From positions 3,199,501-3,263,500 of the forward strand of contig NZ_CP094380.1 in NCBI RefSeq assembly GCF_022809775.1: a DNA stretch of 64,000 nt, in the 5' to 3' direction. The position numbers and the translations under genes are program-made. Position 1 is the first letter of the stretch; the number at the start of each line of letters is the position of its first letter. Shown one piece after another: positions 48,639-56,957 of the stretch. Origin of the DNA: Pseudodesulfovibrio tunisiensis. GTDB lineage: Bacteria; Desulfobacterota; Desulfovibrionia; Desulfovibrionales; Desulfovibrionaceae. A model generated the notes under the pieces. It was not told the DNA's origin and searched no databases. It saw nothing but the letters and a program-made list of their open reading frames with translations.

Positions 48639-49253
48639 TCAGAATTTCGGCGGCCCCAGAACGATCATTTCCGCGATGGTGTGGTCCACGCGCGGGAGGT
48701 TGCGCAGCTTTCTGCCCACAAAGGCCATTTCCAGTTTCGCCAGATCCGCATACAGGGGCGTGCGGTCCACGGCAACCGGTTCGCGTCCGGCCTCGCGCAT
48801 GGCCGCTGAAAGCTCCTGACACTTCCAGCAGCCCGGGAATTCCACCTTGCGCCCGTCCGGGCGGGTCAGGAAGTTGGGCACTCCGTGCATGCGGCAGATC
48901 ATGAGGCGGTGCTCGTACAGTCCGCATCTGCCCTGCCCCTCGTCGCCGAGGTTCAGGGGACACATGACGTGCGGCCTCTCGCCTTTGGCAAAGGCCAACC
49001 GGGCCTGCTCCACATAGTCCCCGGCCCGCTCGACAATGGTTTGGCGCACGGATTCGTCGAGCTGGTTCAGTCCGTGCCACAGGTAGGCCCACTCGATGTA
49101 GGTGTGGTGCTGGAAAAAGGTCAGGCAGCAGTTGCTGGTGCAGCCCTCGCAGGACAGGTTCATGGCGTCTGCGGCCTTGACGTACTGGTCGGACATGCGG
49201 GTGTATATGGCAGCCAGCTTGCGGAAGGCGGCCTTGGGTGTCAGCTTGTTCAT
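48639..49253 (-). CDS. YkgJ-family cysteine-cluster protein
   Basis: This 204-residue cytoplasmic protein has a Cys pattern typical of YkgJ/UPF0153 zinc or iron-sulfur binding: CEGCTSNCC near residue 35, then CPLN, RCGLYEHRLMICRMHGVP and CWKC. Family function is not known. ATG 49253 overlaps the stop of the shikimate-kinase-like gene as ATGA, so they are translationally coupled. Confidence 0.82.
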   Translation of the reverse strand: MNKLTPKAAFRKLAAIYTRMSDQYVKAADAMNLSCEGCTSNCCLTFFQHHTYIEWAYLWHGLNQLDESVRQTIVERAGDYVEQARLAFAKGERPHVMCPLNLGDEGQGRCGLYEHRLMICRMHGVPNFLTRPDGRKVEFPGCWKCQELSAAMREAGREPVAVDRTPLYADLAKLEMAFVGRKLRNLPRVDHTIAEMIVLGPPKF

Positions 49254-49786
49254 GGCATTTCGATATGCTTGAGTATCAGGTCCGCGCACTGGTCCGGGGT
49301 GTCCCTGTCCGTATGCACGGTGATGTCTGCGACGGCCCGGTACAGGGGCTGCCGTTCATTGTACAGGTCGAGCAGCGACGTGCCCGGGGCAATGGCCAGA
49401 CCTCGGCCCTCGCCGTTGCCCACGCGTTCCAGAAATGCGGATTTCCCCACTTCCAGATGCACGATGGGGCCGAGGGTCCTGAGCGTGTTCATGGCCTGTT
49501 TGCCGTAGATCACGCTGCCGCCCGTGGAAATGACCATGCGGTTGAGGCTCAGGTCGGCCACAAGGTTGTCCTCGATGCGGAGGAATTCCTTCAGCCCGAA
49601 GGTGTCCATGATGGATTGCAGGGACAGCCCGTAAAAGGCCTCCATGAGCTGATCCGTGTCCAGATGGCCCCAGCCGAGGCGTTCGGCAAGAAGCGGGGCG
49701 AGCGTGCTTTTGCCTGCTCCGGCCATGCCCACCAAAGTGACGCAGGGACGCAACTTCTCGTCGCGTTCCAGTCTGGGAAAGGGCAT
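49250..49786 (-). CDS. shikimate-kinase-like small-molecule kinase
   Basis: This 178-residue P-loop kinase has Walker A GMAGAGKSTLAP, DTDQLME (substrate-Asp motif), STGGSVIY (Gly-Gly motif) and RQPLYRAVAD (adenine-side motif). The fold is AroK, but the usual shikimate-binding Arg after the Walker region is not clear and the neighbours are pyrR and a cysteine-cluster protein, not aromatic genes. In Desulfovibrio a shikimate-kinase-like protein has been proposed to serve as homoserine kinase, and this gene could be that one. The substrate remains open. Confidence 0.75.
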   Translation of the reverse strand: MPFPRLERDEKLRPCVTLVGMAGAGKSTLAPLLAERLGWGHLDTDQLMEAFYGLSLQSIMDTFGLKEFLRIEDNLVADLSLNRMVISTGGSVIYGKQAMNTLRTLGPIVHLEVGKSAFLERVGNGEGRGLAIAPGTSLLDLYNERQPLYRAVADITVHTDRDTPDQCADLILKHIEMP

Positions 49787-49789
49787 TGT

Positions 49790-50329
49790 TCAGCTCCTGA
49801 CCAGGCAGACGCGGTCCTCGTCGTCGCGTTCCGAGACAAGTACGTTCACGTGTTCGTTGTAATGGGTCTCCACGCGTTTGCCCACGTAGTCGGCCTGAAT
49901 GGGCAGTTCGCGGTGGCCCCGGTCGATGAGTACGAGCAGTTCCACGCGTTTGGGGCGTCCGTAGTCCAGAATGGCTTCCAGCGCGGCGCGGATCGTCCGG
50001 CCCGAGTAGAGCACGTCGTCCACGAGCAGCACCGTGGCGTTTCCGATATCGAACGGGATTTCCGTACAGTTGATCGTGGGCTGGAGTTCCAGATTCGTGG
50101 TCCAGTCGTCGCGGTAGAAATTGATGTCCAGCTTGCCCAGAGGGACCTTGCGGCCCAGCCGCTCGTCGAGCAGGCCCTTGACGCGCTCGGCAAGATCGGC
50201 GCCGCGTCGCTGGATGCCGATGATGGCCAGTCCGGATTCCTCGCCGTGGCGTTCGTATACTTCGAAAGCCAGACGTTCCAGAGTCCGGGACATTTCCTTC
50301 TCACTCAGTATGGTGCCGCATTCCTTCAT
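49790..50329 (-). CDS. pyrR: PyrR bifunctional regulator/uracil phosphoribosyltransferase
   Basis: This 179-residue type I PRTase has the PRPP motif VLLVDDVLYSGRTIRAAL (about 100-117), the flexible-loop segment DINFYRDDW, and ERHGEESGLAIIGIQRRGA at the start. PyrR proteins make UMP from uracil, and in some bacteria control pyr mRNA. Three bases separate its stop from the next gene on the minus strand, forming a pyrR-kinase-YkgJ operon. It is divergent from the IscA-like genes. Confidence 0.92.
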   Translation of the reverse strand: MKECGTILSEKEMSRTLERLAFEVYERHGEESGLAIIGIQRRGADLAERVKGLLDERLGRKVPLGKLDINFYRDDWTTNLELQPTINCTEIPFDIGNATVLLVDDVLYSGRTIRAALEAILDYGRPKRVELLVLIDRGHRELPIQADYVGKRVETHYNEHVNVLVSERDDEDRVCLVRS

Positions 50330-50469
50330 GGATTTACATCCTCGCTGGTGGAGTATTCATGCACTCACCCACCTATCCCACCAGCTCGGAGCGGTCAACC
50401 GCGCGATCGGGCGGGGCAGGGACATTTTCCGAAAATAAAGTGTTGTAGGAATAATTATCGCATCGATGA

Positions 50470-50498
50470 TTGACAAACAGCATGGGAGTCCTTACCTG
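50470..50498 (+). promoter_or_regulatory. possible promoter of the selenoprotein IscA-like gene
   Basis: A perfect TTGACA at 50470-50475 is followed after 17 bases by the weak TACCTG. AT-rich sequence with partial symmetry lies just upstream (50445-50470) and might bind a regulator. It rests on position and the -35 box only. Confidence 0.4.
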
Positions 50499-50530
50499 TC
50501 TATTTCCGACCATCGAAAGGAGGCTTTTTT

Positions 50531-50857
50531 ATGATCGAAGTTACCGAAGCTGCCCTGTCGCAGCTTAAAGGCTACTTTGCGGACAAGGAGGCCACTCCGG
50601 TCCGTGTGTACCTTGCTGCCGGCGGTTGAGCTGGCCCACGCCTGACTCTGGCTCTGGATGAGCCGAACGACAAGGACGAGGCTTTTGAGGCTGGCGGGTT
50701 CACGTTCCTTATAGAAAAGGAACTCATGGCCCAGACCGGAAACGTGAAAATCGACATGACCTATTACGGGTTCACCGTTGATTCCGAAAATCCGGTCGGT
50801 GGTGGCGGCAGTTGCTCTTCGGGCGGCTGCAGTTCCGGTTCCTGCTCCTGCGGCTAG
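50531..50857 (+). CDS. IscA/HesB-like selenoprotein (in-frame TGA read as selenocysteine)
   Basis: The frame from ATG 50531 has a single in-frame TGA at codon 33 (50627-50629) and runs on to TAG 50855, giving 108 residues. The TGA falls exactly where the paralog at 50970 has its first conserved Cys33 (AAGG-U-AGPRLTLALDEP versus ASGG-C-SGVVLTLALDQ). Sequence before and after the TGA aligns without gaps with that paralog, including the Gly/Cys-rich C-terminus. Hairpins follow the TGA at bacterial SECIS distance. AAAGGAGG precedes the ATG. HesB-like selenoproteins are known from selenoproteome surveys. It probably binds Fe-S or metal; as a pseudogene it would lack the matched downstream half. 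Confidence 0.82.
50627..50664 (+). promoter_or_regulatory. candidate bacterial SECIS element after the Sec codon
   Basis: Two alternative hairpins lie just after the TGA. CCA-c-GCC pairs with GGC-tc-TGG around the loop TGACTCT (50636-50657), and GGCTC pairs with GAGCC around TGGAT (50650-50664). Both loops have a G in the first two positions, as expected for SelB-binding bacterial SECIS. Which one forms is not decided. Confidence 0.55.
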
Positions 50858-50884
50858 ACCGGGGGCAGAACAATCTGACCACCA

Positions 50885-50912
50885 ACGCCTCCCTTCCGGG
50901 AGGCGTTTTTTT
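50885..50912 (+). terminator. Rho-independent terminator after the Sec IscA-like gene
   Basis: ACGCCTCCC and GGGAGGCGT arms enclose TTCC and are followed by T6. It shows that the gene is a complete unit apart from its paralog. Confidence 0.92.
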
Positions 50913-50969
50913 GAACTCCGGCCGGCCGCAAGGCCATGAATCATAACCAATACATCACAGGAGGCCGGC

Positions 50970-51287
50970 ATGCTTACCCTTACCGAAACTGCAAAAGATC
51001 ATCTCGACGCCTATTTTGCCGACAAGGAGAAAAGCGACATTCGCGTATATCTTGCCAGCGGCGGGTGCTCGGGCGTGGTCCTGACCCTTGCACTGGATCA
51101 GCGCAAGGATAACGACAAGGTCATTGAACAGGGAGGCTATTCCTTTCTGATCAATCCCGATCTGCTGGAATCCACCGGCCACATTTCCGTGGACGCCAGC
51201 GAATACGGGTTTCAGGTTGTTTCCGAAAACAAGGTCGGTGCCAGCGGCAGCTGCGCCTGCTCCTCGGGCTGCGCCTGCGGCTGCTGA
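50970..51287 (+). CDS. IscA/HesB-like protein, cysteine form
   Basis: This 105-residue paralog of the gene just upstream has Cys33 in SGGCSGVVLTLALD and a C-terminal Cys/Gly-rich tail (GSCACSSGCACGC). These resemble A-type Fe-S carrier proteins, though the extended Cys tail is unlike housekeeping IscA, where a single CxC closes the protein. GGAGG precedes the ATG at 50970. The tandem pair probably arose by duplication, with Cys and Sec forms side by side. Role in cluster assembly, metal or redox chemistry is inferred. Confidence 0.8.
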   Translation: MLTLTETAKDHLDAYFADKEKSDIRVYLASGGCSGVVLTLALDQRKDNDKVIEQGGYSFLINPDLLESTGHISVDASEYGFQVVSENKVGASGSCACSSGCACGC

Positions 51288-51315
51288 TATACATCGATCC
51301 GCATGGAACAAGACA

Positions 51316-51358
51316 AGGCCCCCTGACCGTTGATACGGCAGGGGGTCTTTTGTTTTTT
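51316..51358 (+). terminator. Rho-independent terminator after the Cys IscA-like gene
   Basis: GCCCCCTGACCGT and ACGGCAGGGGGT arms (one mismatch) enclose a short loop and are followed by CTTTTGTTTTTT. Confidence 0.85.
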
Positions 51359-51408
51359 CCTTTCATCCTTCCATGCCGGTCCGGCCGGAAGCCATGCGGC
51401 ATGTCCGC

Positions 51409-52878
51409 CTAGTAGGCGTGCATGGTGGGACCGTCCTCCTCTTCCCAATCCTCTTCATCGGCTGCCTGTCCGCCGGTCAGCACGGCGCCAGCCTTGTAGG
51501 TCTTGTAGAAGCGCGGGCAGTCGTCGCCGCAGACATAGGCGCCGGGAGTCAGATTCCTGCCCTTGAAGGCCGGGTAGTCCTTTCCGTAGCGATAGGCGCG
51601 ATGGATGTAGTTGTTGGCGATGTCGTAAGGAGTCATTGCGGACTTGGAGGCATACTGCTTGCCCTCGTCAAACAGGCAATGGGCTTCATCGCCGAAGATC
51701 GGATTCACGAATTCCCATACCACCTTGGGGGTCTTGCCGCCGGTGACCTCGATGAGGTGGCCCTGACCCGTGGAGGTGATGAAGGTATTGCCGTTGGGCA
51801 GACGCTGCGCACCGCCCTGATACATGGAGTAGAAGCTGTTGCTCAGCCTGCTCTTGTACTGCCAGACGATCCTGCCGGTTTTCGGGTCCATTTCCACGGC
51901 CCGGGAGCGGTTGCCTTCGGGCGCCTTCCAGCCGTTGTCGAAAATCAGGAAGTGCCCGTTTTCCAGAGCACTGACATGATGCGCGCCAAAGAGTTCCTGG
52001 TCACCGTTGTCGATGAAGGTGGGCGCCTTGCCTGCAGCGTGGGTGCTCGGGTTGCCCCAGCGATACACGATGTCGCCGGTCTTGCGATCGATCACGTAGA
52101 ATTCGCCGAAATTGCGCGAGTTCAGGATCACGTGCTTGTTGTCCGGAGTGACGTCGACCGAATTGCAGTGGGTCCAGTCGATCACGTCCATCAGTTCGAC
52201 CACGTCGCGGTCGCCCTTGAGGCTCCAGTTGATGTCGATTTCATCGGGGCCGGTACCGATGTGATCCCAGACATGCCATTCCCACACGACCTTGCCATTT
52301 CTGTCCACTTCCTGAATGTAGTCGACCCAGGTGTACTTGAAGGTCATGTCCCAGAGCTTGAGACCGCCCTCGGGCATGGCCTTGGGATCACGGCCCTTGG
52401 CAATGGCTTCCTTGTTGGTCTTCCGTTCCCAGCAGAGCACGAGGGTATTGCCGTTGGCGAGCCTGCGAAAGGAGTGGTGCTGAAGCGAGGTGTCACTGAA
52501 ATTCCTGTATTGCCAGACAAGATTGCCGTCCCAGTCGAATTCCTGGAGCAGTCCTCCTTCGCCGCCGAAACCGACGGTCGCGGGCTTGTCCAGATGGCTG
52601 GCGCGCAGCAGGTGGCCGTTGGGAAGCAGTTGCGAATGTGCACCGGCCTTGTTCTCATGGCTCCATGTGTGCACCACGTTGCCTTCCATGTCGATCAGAT
52701 ACGTGGTCGTTCCCATGCCGGGATCGAAAAGCGTGTATCCTTCGAAAGCGGCGTCCCTGTCGTATTTCAGGACGCCCGTCGGGCCCACGAGCGCCTCGTA
52801 TGCGTGAACGGGAACAGCGAACATCAGCAACAGCAATGCTGCCAATGCGGAATAGTGATAGCGTGAAAACGTATGCAT
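51409..52878 (-). CDS. secreted arylsulfotransferase (ASST) family protein
   Basis: About 489 residues with a Sec signal peptide (cut near PVHA-YEA) and repeated beta-propeller blades of the arylsulfotransferase family, such as GNVVHTWSHENKAGAHSQLL, GNLVWQYRNFSDTSLQHHSF, KTGRIVWQYKSRLSNSFYSM and DWTHCNSVDVTPDN. Many His residues line the blades, as in the catalytic site of bacterial ASST. A CGDDC pair lies near the C-terminus and the protein ends in an acidic tail (EEDWEEEDG). It would move sulfuryl groups between phenols in the periplasm. ATG 52878 has GGAGGA upstream. No DsbL/DsbI partners are adjacent. Confidence 0.85.
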   Translation of the reverse strand: MHTFSRYHYSALAALLLLMFAVPVHAYEALVGPTGVLKYDRDAAFEGYTLFDPGMGTTTYLIDMEGNVVHTWSHENKAGAHSQLLPNGHLLRASHLDKPATVGFGGEGGLLQEFDWDGNLVWQYRNFSDTSLQHHSFRRLANGNTLVLCWERKTNKEAIAKGRDPKAMPEGGLKLWDMTFKYTWVDYIQEVDRNGKVVWEWHVWDHIGTGPDEIDINWSLKGDRDVVELMDVIDWTHCNSVDVTPDNKHVILNSRNFGEFYVIDRKTGDIVYRWGNPSTHAAGKAPTFIDNGDQELFGAHHVSALENGHFLIFDNGWKAPEGNRSRAVEMDPKTGRIVWQYKSRLSNSFYSMYQGGAQRLPNGNTFITSTGQGHLIEVTGGKTPKVVWEFVNPIFGDEAHCLFDEGKQYASKSAMTPYDIANNYIHRAYRYGKDYPAFKGRNLTPGAYVCGDDCPRFYKTYKAGAVLTGGQAADEEDWEEEDGPTMHAY

Positions 52879-53720
52879 GCTTCCTCCTCTAAGGAAAGTT
52901 TGATTCGTGAATATCGCAAGAAGCATGCCTTTCGGGAATATCATGGAAGCCTATGTGTCAGGGGCGATTGGCTGACAGGAAAGACGTTCAAGTGGTGCGC
53001 CGATTCGCACAATCCGGCTGCACACTGTGCGGAGTGACGTACAGCAGGGTGAGAGGTTCTTCGGCATACCGGATGCGGATTGCGGAAGAAATGCAACGAC
53101 ATGAATTGAAGAAATGTCGAAACATGTCTGAGAACGGATTCGAAAAATGAAAAAAAGCGGACCTTGGGGTGTACGAAAATCGCATTTTTTGAAATCGATT
53201 TTCGGCAAAAGATGTCGGTCCAATTGAAAAGAGCGCCTGCAAAGGCGCTCTTTTCAATTGGACCGCAAACCGGTTTGCCCGGCGTCCGAAAGACGGTTTC
53301 GTGTGGCGACCATTCTCTTCAAACCCTCTCATGATAGGGCCGCCGAACCGTTTTCGAGTCTGTCAGAGTCCCGCATGGCGCAATGCCTGTGTCTGCTTGC
53401 GGGTGGTTTCAAATTCCCTGAACGCGTTTCAATGCCAGTCGAAATTGCTGTTTCAAGGAAGTGGGTACAGGCAGCGAATCGTTGCGGATGGGGACCGAAG
53501 AGTGATTCGTTTTTGCCAGTTTCAGCCTGCTGAAATTATCCTCTGACAAATGAGTCTCCCTCATTTTCTGCGCGACCGTAGCGTAAAATCGATCGAAATG
53601 CGAGAGAATGAAGAGCGTTTTTTTGCATTTTTCGTATAAATGGGAAGCATTCCTGCGTCGTTGGATCGTGTTGGAAACAAAAATCGGACAAGATTGTCGA
53701 AAGGTGCGGTTCCGTTTCAG
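52879..53720. other. 842-base non-coding stretch
   Basis: No credible gene is seen: short frames exist, but none has a ribosome-binding site and a plausible sequence. The stretch is more AT-rich than its neighbours. It holds the promoter side of the arylsulfotransferase gene near 52879-52960 and one long perfect inverted repeat at 53217-53264. The remainder has no visible feature. Confidence 0.5.
53217..53264. terminator. perfect 21-base inverted repeat, probable bidirectional terminator
   Basis: Two exact 21-base arms (core GAGCGCC/GGCGCTC, extended by AAAA/TTTT and then GGTCCAATTG/CAATTGGACC) enclose TGCAAA. The A/T runs lie inside the stem, so it can end transcripts in both directions. 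It sits inside a gap with no gene close on either side. Confidence 0.7.
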
Positions 53721-54971
53721 TCATTTTCCCAGCCAATCCGGGCGGCGTTCCAGGGAGATTTCATCCACGAAATTCAGCTCGCCCTTGACGATTTCATACA
53801 GGAAGATGGACATGTTCGGCCTGTGGTCATCTCGGAAATAGCTGATTTTGGGGGCAAGCCCCATGGGATCGTAGTCGCGCAATCGTTCCAGCGCGGCCTT
53901 CAGGGTTTCTCCGTTGAGCTTTCCGGCCGAGGCCGCATGCCGCATGCCTTCGGCCATGACCAGACTGGAAACAAAGCCGCGTATGTAATGGGTGGGGCGT
54001 GGCTGGTTGGCGGAATACTTCAGTATGACGGGCATTCCCGGCACATCCTGACCATAAACCGCTGCCGCCTGATTGCAGAACGTGCCCTCGGCCGCCTTGC
54101 CTGCGAATCTGGGCAGACTTTCGTCGCATCCCCATATGCTGGTAAAGAACGTGCTTTTCATGCCGAGGTTTCCGGCCGCACTGAGGGTTTCGGCCGTGGA
54201 GGACGTGAAGCCGCCGGCCCAGACGAAATCCGGTTTCCCGTTCCTGAGGTTGAGCATGCCGTCCGTCGCATATGTGGAGGAAAGGCTGGCGGTGAATTCC
54301 CCGACAATCCTGTAGCCCAGTTCCCGGGCATAATGACGGGCCGCAGGGATGGGTGATCTGCCGTAGGGGCTGTTCGGATAGGACAGGGCTAGGCGCGGGG
54401 CGCGGTTCTGTTCCCATTTTTCGCGGAAATATTTGAGAGCCGCGCGAATCTGGGTCGAATAGTCCGCTGCCGTGAAGAAATTGTATGGGGCCAGTGCCGG
54501 GTCGGCGAGATGGGCGGAATAGGATGCGGAGAACGCCACGATCCTGTCCTGCCGGAGCAGTCGGACCAGAGCGTCGGTCAGGCCTGTGCCGAAGGTCTGG
54601 ACGCAGACCGGCTCGTCGGCTTCCACCATGGCATTGTAGAGGGCCACGCCCTGTTCCACGTCATAGCCCGTGTCGCGAAGGTCGAAATGGATGGGCCTGC
54701 CGTTTATCCCGCCGGTGTCGTTGATGTATTCCACCCCGGCGCGCAAGCCCTGCGCATAGGGAACGCCAACGGCCGACCCCGGGCCGGACAGGTCGATCAG
54801 CCCGCCGACCCTGATGGGTCTTTGGGCGTTGGTAAAGGGGAGGTTGCCGTCGCAGGCGGCAAGGATGAGGAACAGCATCAGACATGCGACTGGGGCAAGC
54901 CTGTGCCGGAACCGTGTAAAAAAGTTGTCTTTCCGGACGCAACGGGACTGATGCTGAAAGCCGGTTTTCAT
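53721..54971 (-). CDS. ABC transporter substrate-binding lipoprotein (LivJ/branched-chain amino acid type)
   Basis: This 416-residue protein has a long basic N-terminus, a hydrophobic signal and the lipobox LILAAC, so Cys40 is the lipid anchor. The mature part is a type I periplasmic binding protein with IRVGGLIDLSGPGSAVGVPYAQG (two-lobe start), NDTGGINGRP and FTAADYSTQI. It resembles LivJ/urea-binding relatives. No permease or ATPase genes lie beside it, so it may serve a distant transporter or act as a sensor input. The ligand is unknown. Confidence 0.85.
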   Translation of the reverse strand: MKTGFQHQSRCVRKDNFFTRFRHRLAPVACLMLFLILAACDGNLPFTNAQRPIRVGGLIDLSGPGSAVGVPYAQGLRAGVEYINDTGGINGRPIHFDLRDTGYDVEQGVALYNAMVEADEPVCVQTFGTGLTDALVRLLRQDRIVAFSASYSAHLADPALAPYNFFTAADYSTQIRAALKYFREKWEQNRAPRLALSYPNSPYGRSPIPAARHYARELGYRIVGEFTASLSSTYATDGMLNLRNGKPDFVWAGGFTSSTAETLSAAGNLGMKSTFFTSIWGCDESLPRFAGKAAEGTFCNQAAAVYGQDVPGMPVILKYSANQPRPTHYIRGFVSSLVMAEGMRHAASAGKLNGETLKAALERLRDYDPMGLAPKISYFRDDHRPNMSIFLYEIVKGELNFVDEISLERRPDWLGK

Positions 54972-55051
54972 GGTCCCGGCATAGCACGTTCAGAATCTGA
55001 AAGCGTGTATTTTCTGCCGGAACCGTGCGGGGTGAGCCGGTTCGGGAAGTA

Positions 55052-55708
55052 TCAGGACCAGGCGTCCATGAAATCCGAGGCGCCCACCAGCTTGTATCCG
55101 CGCTCCTGAAGGGCTGCAGCCACAGGGGACGGGTCCTCGATGTCCACGCGAACCACCACGATGCGACGACCGTTGTGGAAGAACGTGCCCGTGGAGATGA
55201 TGGAGAGTTTCATGTTGGCGATCACGCCTGCCACTTCGTAGAGCACGCCGGAGCGGTCCGCCACCTCGATGGTGATGCGGGAGCCGCCTTCGCGATAGCC
55301 CATTTCCTCGGTGAGCACGTCCAGCATGACATTGCGGTTGATGTACCCGATGAGGGCGTCGTTTTCATCCACAACGGCCAGGCCTGCGAGGTTCATTTCA
55401 TACATCATGTCCGCGGCGGCTTCGATCTCGGTTTCCGGGGAAACGGTCTGGATGTCCTTGCGGACGATCTTGCCCACGGTCAGCTTGCTCATGAGGTAGC
55501 TGAGTTCGTGTTTTTCCAGCGAGGTCATGATGCTCGGCAGGGCCGCGCTGATGTCCTCCTTGCGCACATACCCGACAAGCCTGTCGTCCTCGTCTACGAC
55601 AAGGAGCATCCAGAGCTTGCTGTCTTCCAGCGTTTTCTGGGCATCCTTGACCAGGGTCTTGGGAGTGACCTTGACGAAATCACGAAGCATCTTGAGTCCG
55701 ACGAACAT
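55052..55708 (-). CDS. CBS-pair and ACT domain protein (AcuB-like)
   Basis: This 218-residue cytoplasmic protein has two CBS domains (about 10-60 and 76-130; VGYVRKEDISAALPS and IGYINRNVMLDVLTE mark their ends) and a C-terminal ACT domain (about 142-210, ITIEVADRSGVLYEVAGVIAN). It most likely senses adenine nucleotides or an amino acid and regulates a partner enzyme, but no partner is adjacent. GAGGAGA precedes the ATG. Confidence 0.85.
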   Translation of the reverse strand: MFVGLKMLRDFVKVTPKTLVKDAQKTLEDSKLWMLLVVDEDDRLVGYVRKEDISAALPSIMTSLEKHELSYLMSKLTVGKIVRKDIQTVSPETEIEAAADMMYEMNLAGLAVVDENDALIGYINRNVMLDVLTEEMGYREGGSRITIEVADRSGVLYEVAGVIANMKLSIISTGTFFHNGRRIVVVRVDIEDPSPVAAALQERGYKLVGASDFMDAWS

Positions 55709-55866
55709 GTACAGTCTCCTCTTGCAGGCCGGGTTGTCGGGTTACGAGTGACAAATGAAAAGCAACTTCCTCTGCGCCCGGATACACATTTTCCGCGAAC
55801 CACGCAATGGTGCCTTTGTGTGGCCCGTTTTTGTTTTCGGGCCGGATGAGAGGGGGAAGGCGGGTG

Positions 55867-56856
55867 TCAGTGCCCGCCGAGATACAGGGTATAGATGCGC
55901 CGGAGCATGGATGCCGGGGTCTGCACGTCCCAGTGTCCGGTGGTCACGGCCCAGACGTAGAAGCCCAGAAGCACGGTCACGGCGGTTCCTCCGAGAGCCA
56001 TCCAGTGCACGCGTCGGCGACCAGCAAGGGTCACGGAAAGGCAGCCGTCCACCGGACAGGCGGATACGCATTCCCCACAGCCGATGCAACGCGGGGAGCG
56101 TATGGTGATGCCTTTTTCCACGTCGATGCCTGCGGGACAGGCCGAAGTGCAGCGCGAACAATGCGCACAGGATTCCGGGGTACGCGTTACCGCCATGGGC
56201 GAGAAACAGCCGATCAGGCCGAGCAGCGCACCGTACGGGCACAGAAATCGGCACCAGAAATTGCGGATCATGAGGGTCAGCAGGACGAGGGCACCGATCA
56301 CGGACAGGGCGAACGCGCTCGGGCTCAGGAAGAATTGCAGCATGCGAGCGTCTGCAGTCAGGTTGTACGGACCTTTCAGGAATTGGGATACGCCAGCGCT
56401 GTCCATGCCCAGCAGAATGGTGAACAGGAAGAATCCCAGCGCCGCATAGCGCAGCAGGGAAAGGGGCACGGCCACAACTTTCGGAAGCGCGCGAGCCAGC
56501 CCGAGCCTTTTGCCAAGCCGTTCCAGCAGGGAGGAGACGAACCCCACCGGGCAGATGTGGCCGCAGAACCCGTTGCGGGCCAGAAAGGCCATGATCATGA
56601 ACGCCATGAACAGGGTGAGTCCCGCCGGATGCACCATGTCCCACTGCCCGGTGTCCAGCCACTGCCGGAATCCGAGGAGCGCGCTGATGGGCAGAAAGCC
56701 CTCCACGGCTCCGGGTTTGGCCACAAAGGTTTCGGATGCGCCGGTGGCCCATTGCAGAAACAGGGCGAATCGGCAGCCTGCATATATGCAGAACAGAGTG
56801 AAGCCCGTCTGCAGGCCGAAACGGAAAATTCTGGGGGAAAAAAGCACGTGTTTCAT
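55867..56856 (-). CDS. membrane-bound 4Fe-4S protein (NapH/NosR/YccM-like)
   Basis: This 329-residue protein has about five membrane helices. Two CxxxCP motifs at membrane faces (FCGHICPVGF and FWCRFLCPYGA) are typical of the NapH/CcoG class. Two ferredoxin motifs follow (CAHCSRCTSACPAG and CIGCGECVSACPVDG), then a final TM. It probably passes electrons between the quinone pool and a periplasmic or cytoplasmic partner, which is not in the neighbourhood. ATG 56856 follows GGGAGG. Confidence 0.85.
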   Translation of the reverse strand: MKHVLFSPRIFRFGLQTGFTLFCIYAGCRFALFLQWATGASETFVAKPGAVEGFLPISALLGFRQWLDTGQWDMVHPAGLTLFMAFMIMAFLARNGFCGHICPVGFVSSLLERLGKRLGLARALPKVVAVPLSLLRYAALGFFLFTILLGMDSAGVSQFLKGPYNLTADARMLQFFLSPSAFALSVIGALVLLTLMIRNFWCRFLCPYGALLGLIGCFSPMAVTRTPESCAHCSRCTSACPAGIDVEKGITIRSPRCIGCGECVSACPVDGCLSVTLAGRRRVHWMALGGTAVTVLLGFYVWAVTTGHWDVQTPASMLRRIYTLYLGGH

Positions 56857-56957
56857 GGAACCTCCCTTGCGGGGTTCGGCTTCTAGCTTCATCACGGACG
56901 GGTGGCAAGCATGTGCAGATTTTGCGCACGGCGGGCGCAGGGCGGAAAGGGAAAGGC

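Noticed and set aside
50627..50629. Reading the TGA as a nonsense mutation in a dead IscA-like gene
   Set aside because: The frame continues for 75 more codons with full similarity to the intact paralog, the TGA is exactly at the metal-binding Cys, and hairpins follow it. A random mutation would rarely hit this one codon and leave the remainder intact.
50492..50971. A minus-strand frame covering the selenoprotein gene
   Set aside because: It has no family resemblance. The plus strand has a start, a ribosome-binding site, an alignment to the adjacent paralog and a terminator.
53405..53460. Three GTTTCAA words resembling CRISPR repeat ends
   Set aside because: Spacing is irregular (about 20 bases), the words are not embedded in longer repeats and no cas gene is present.
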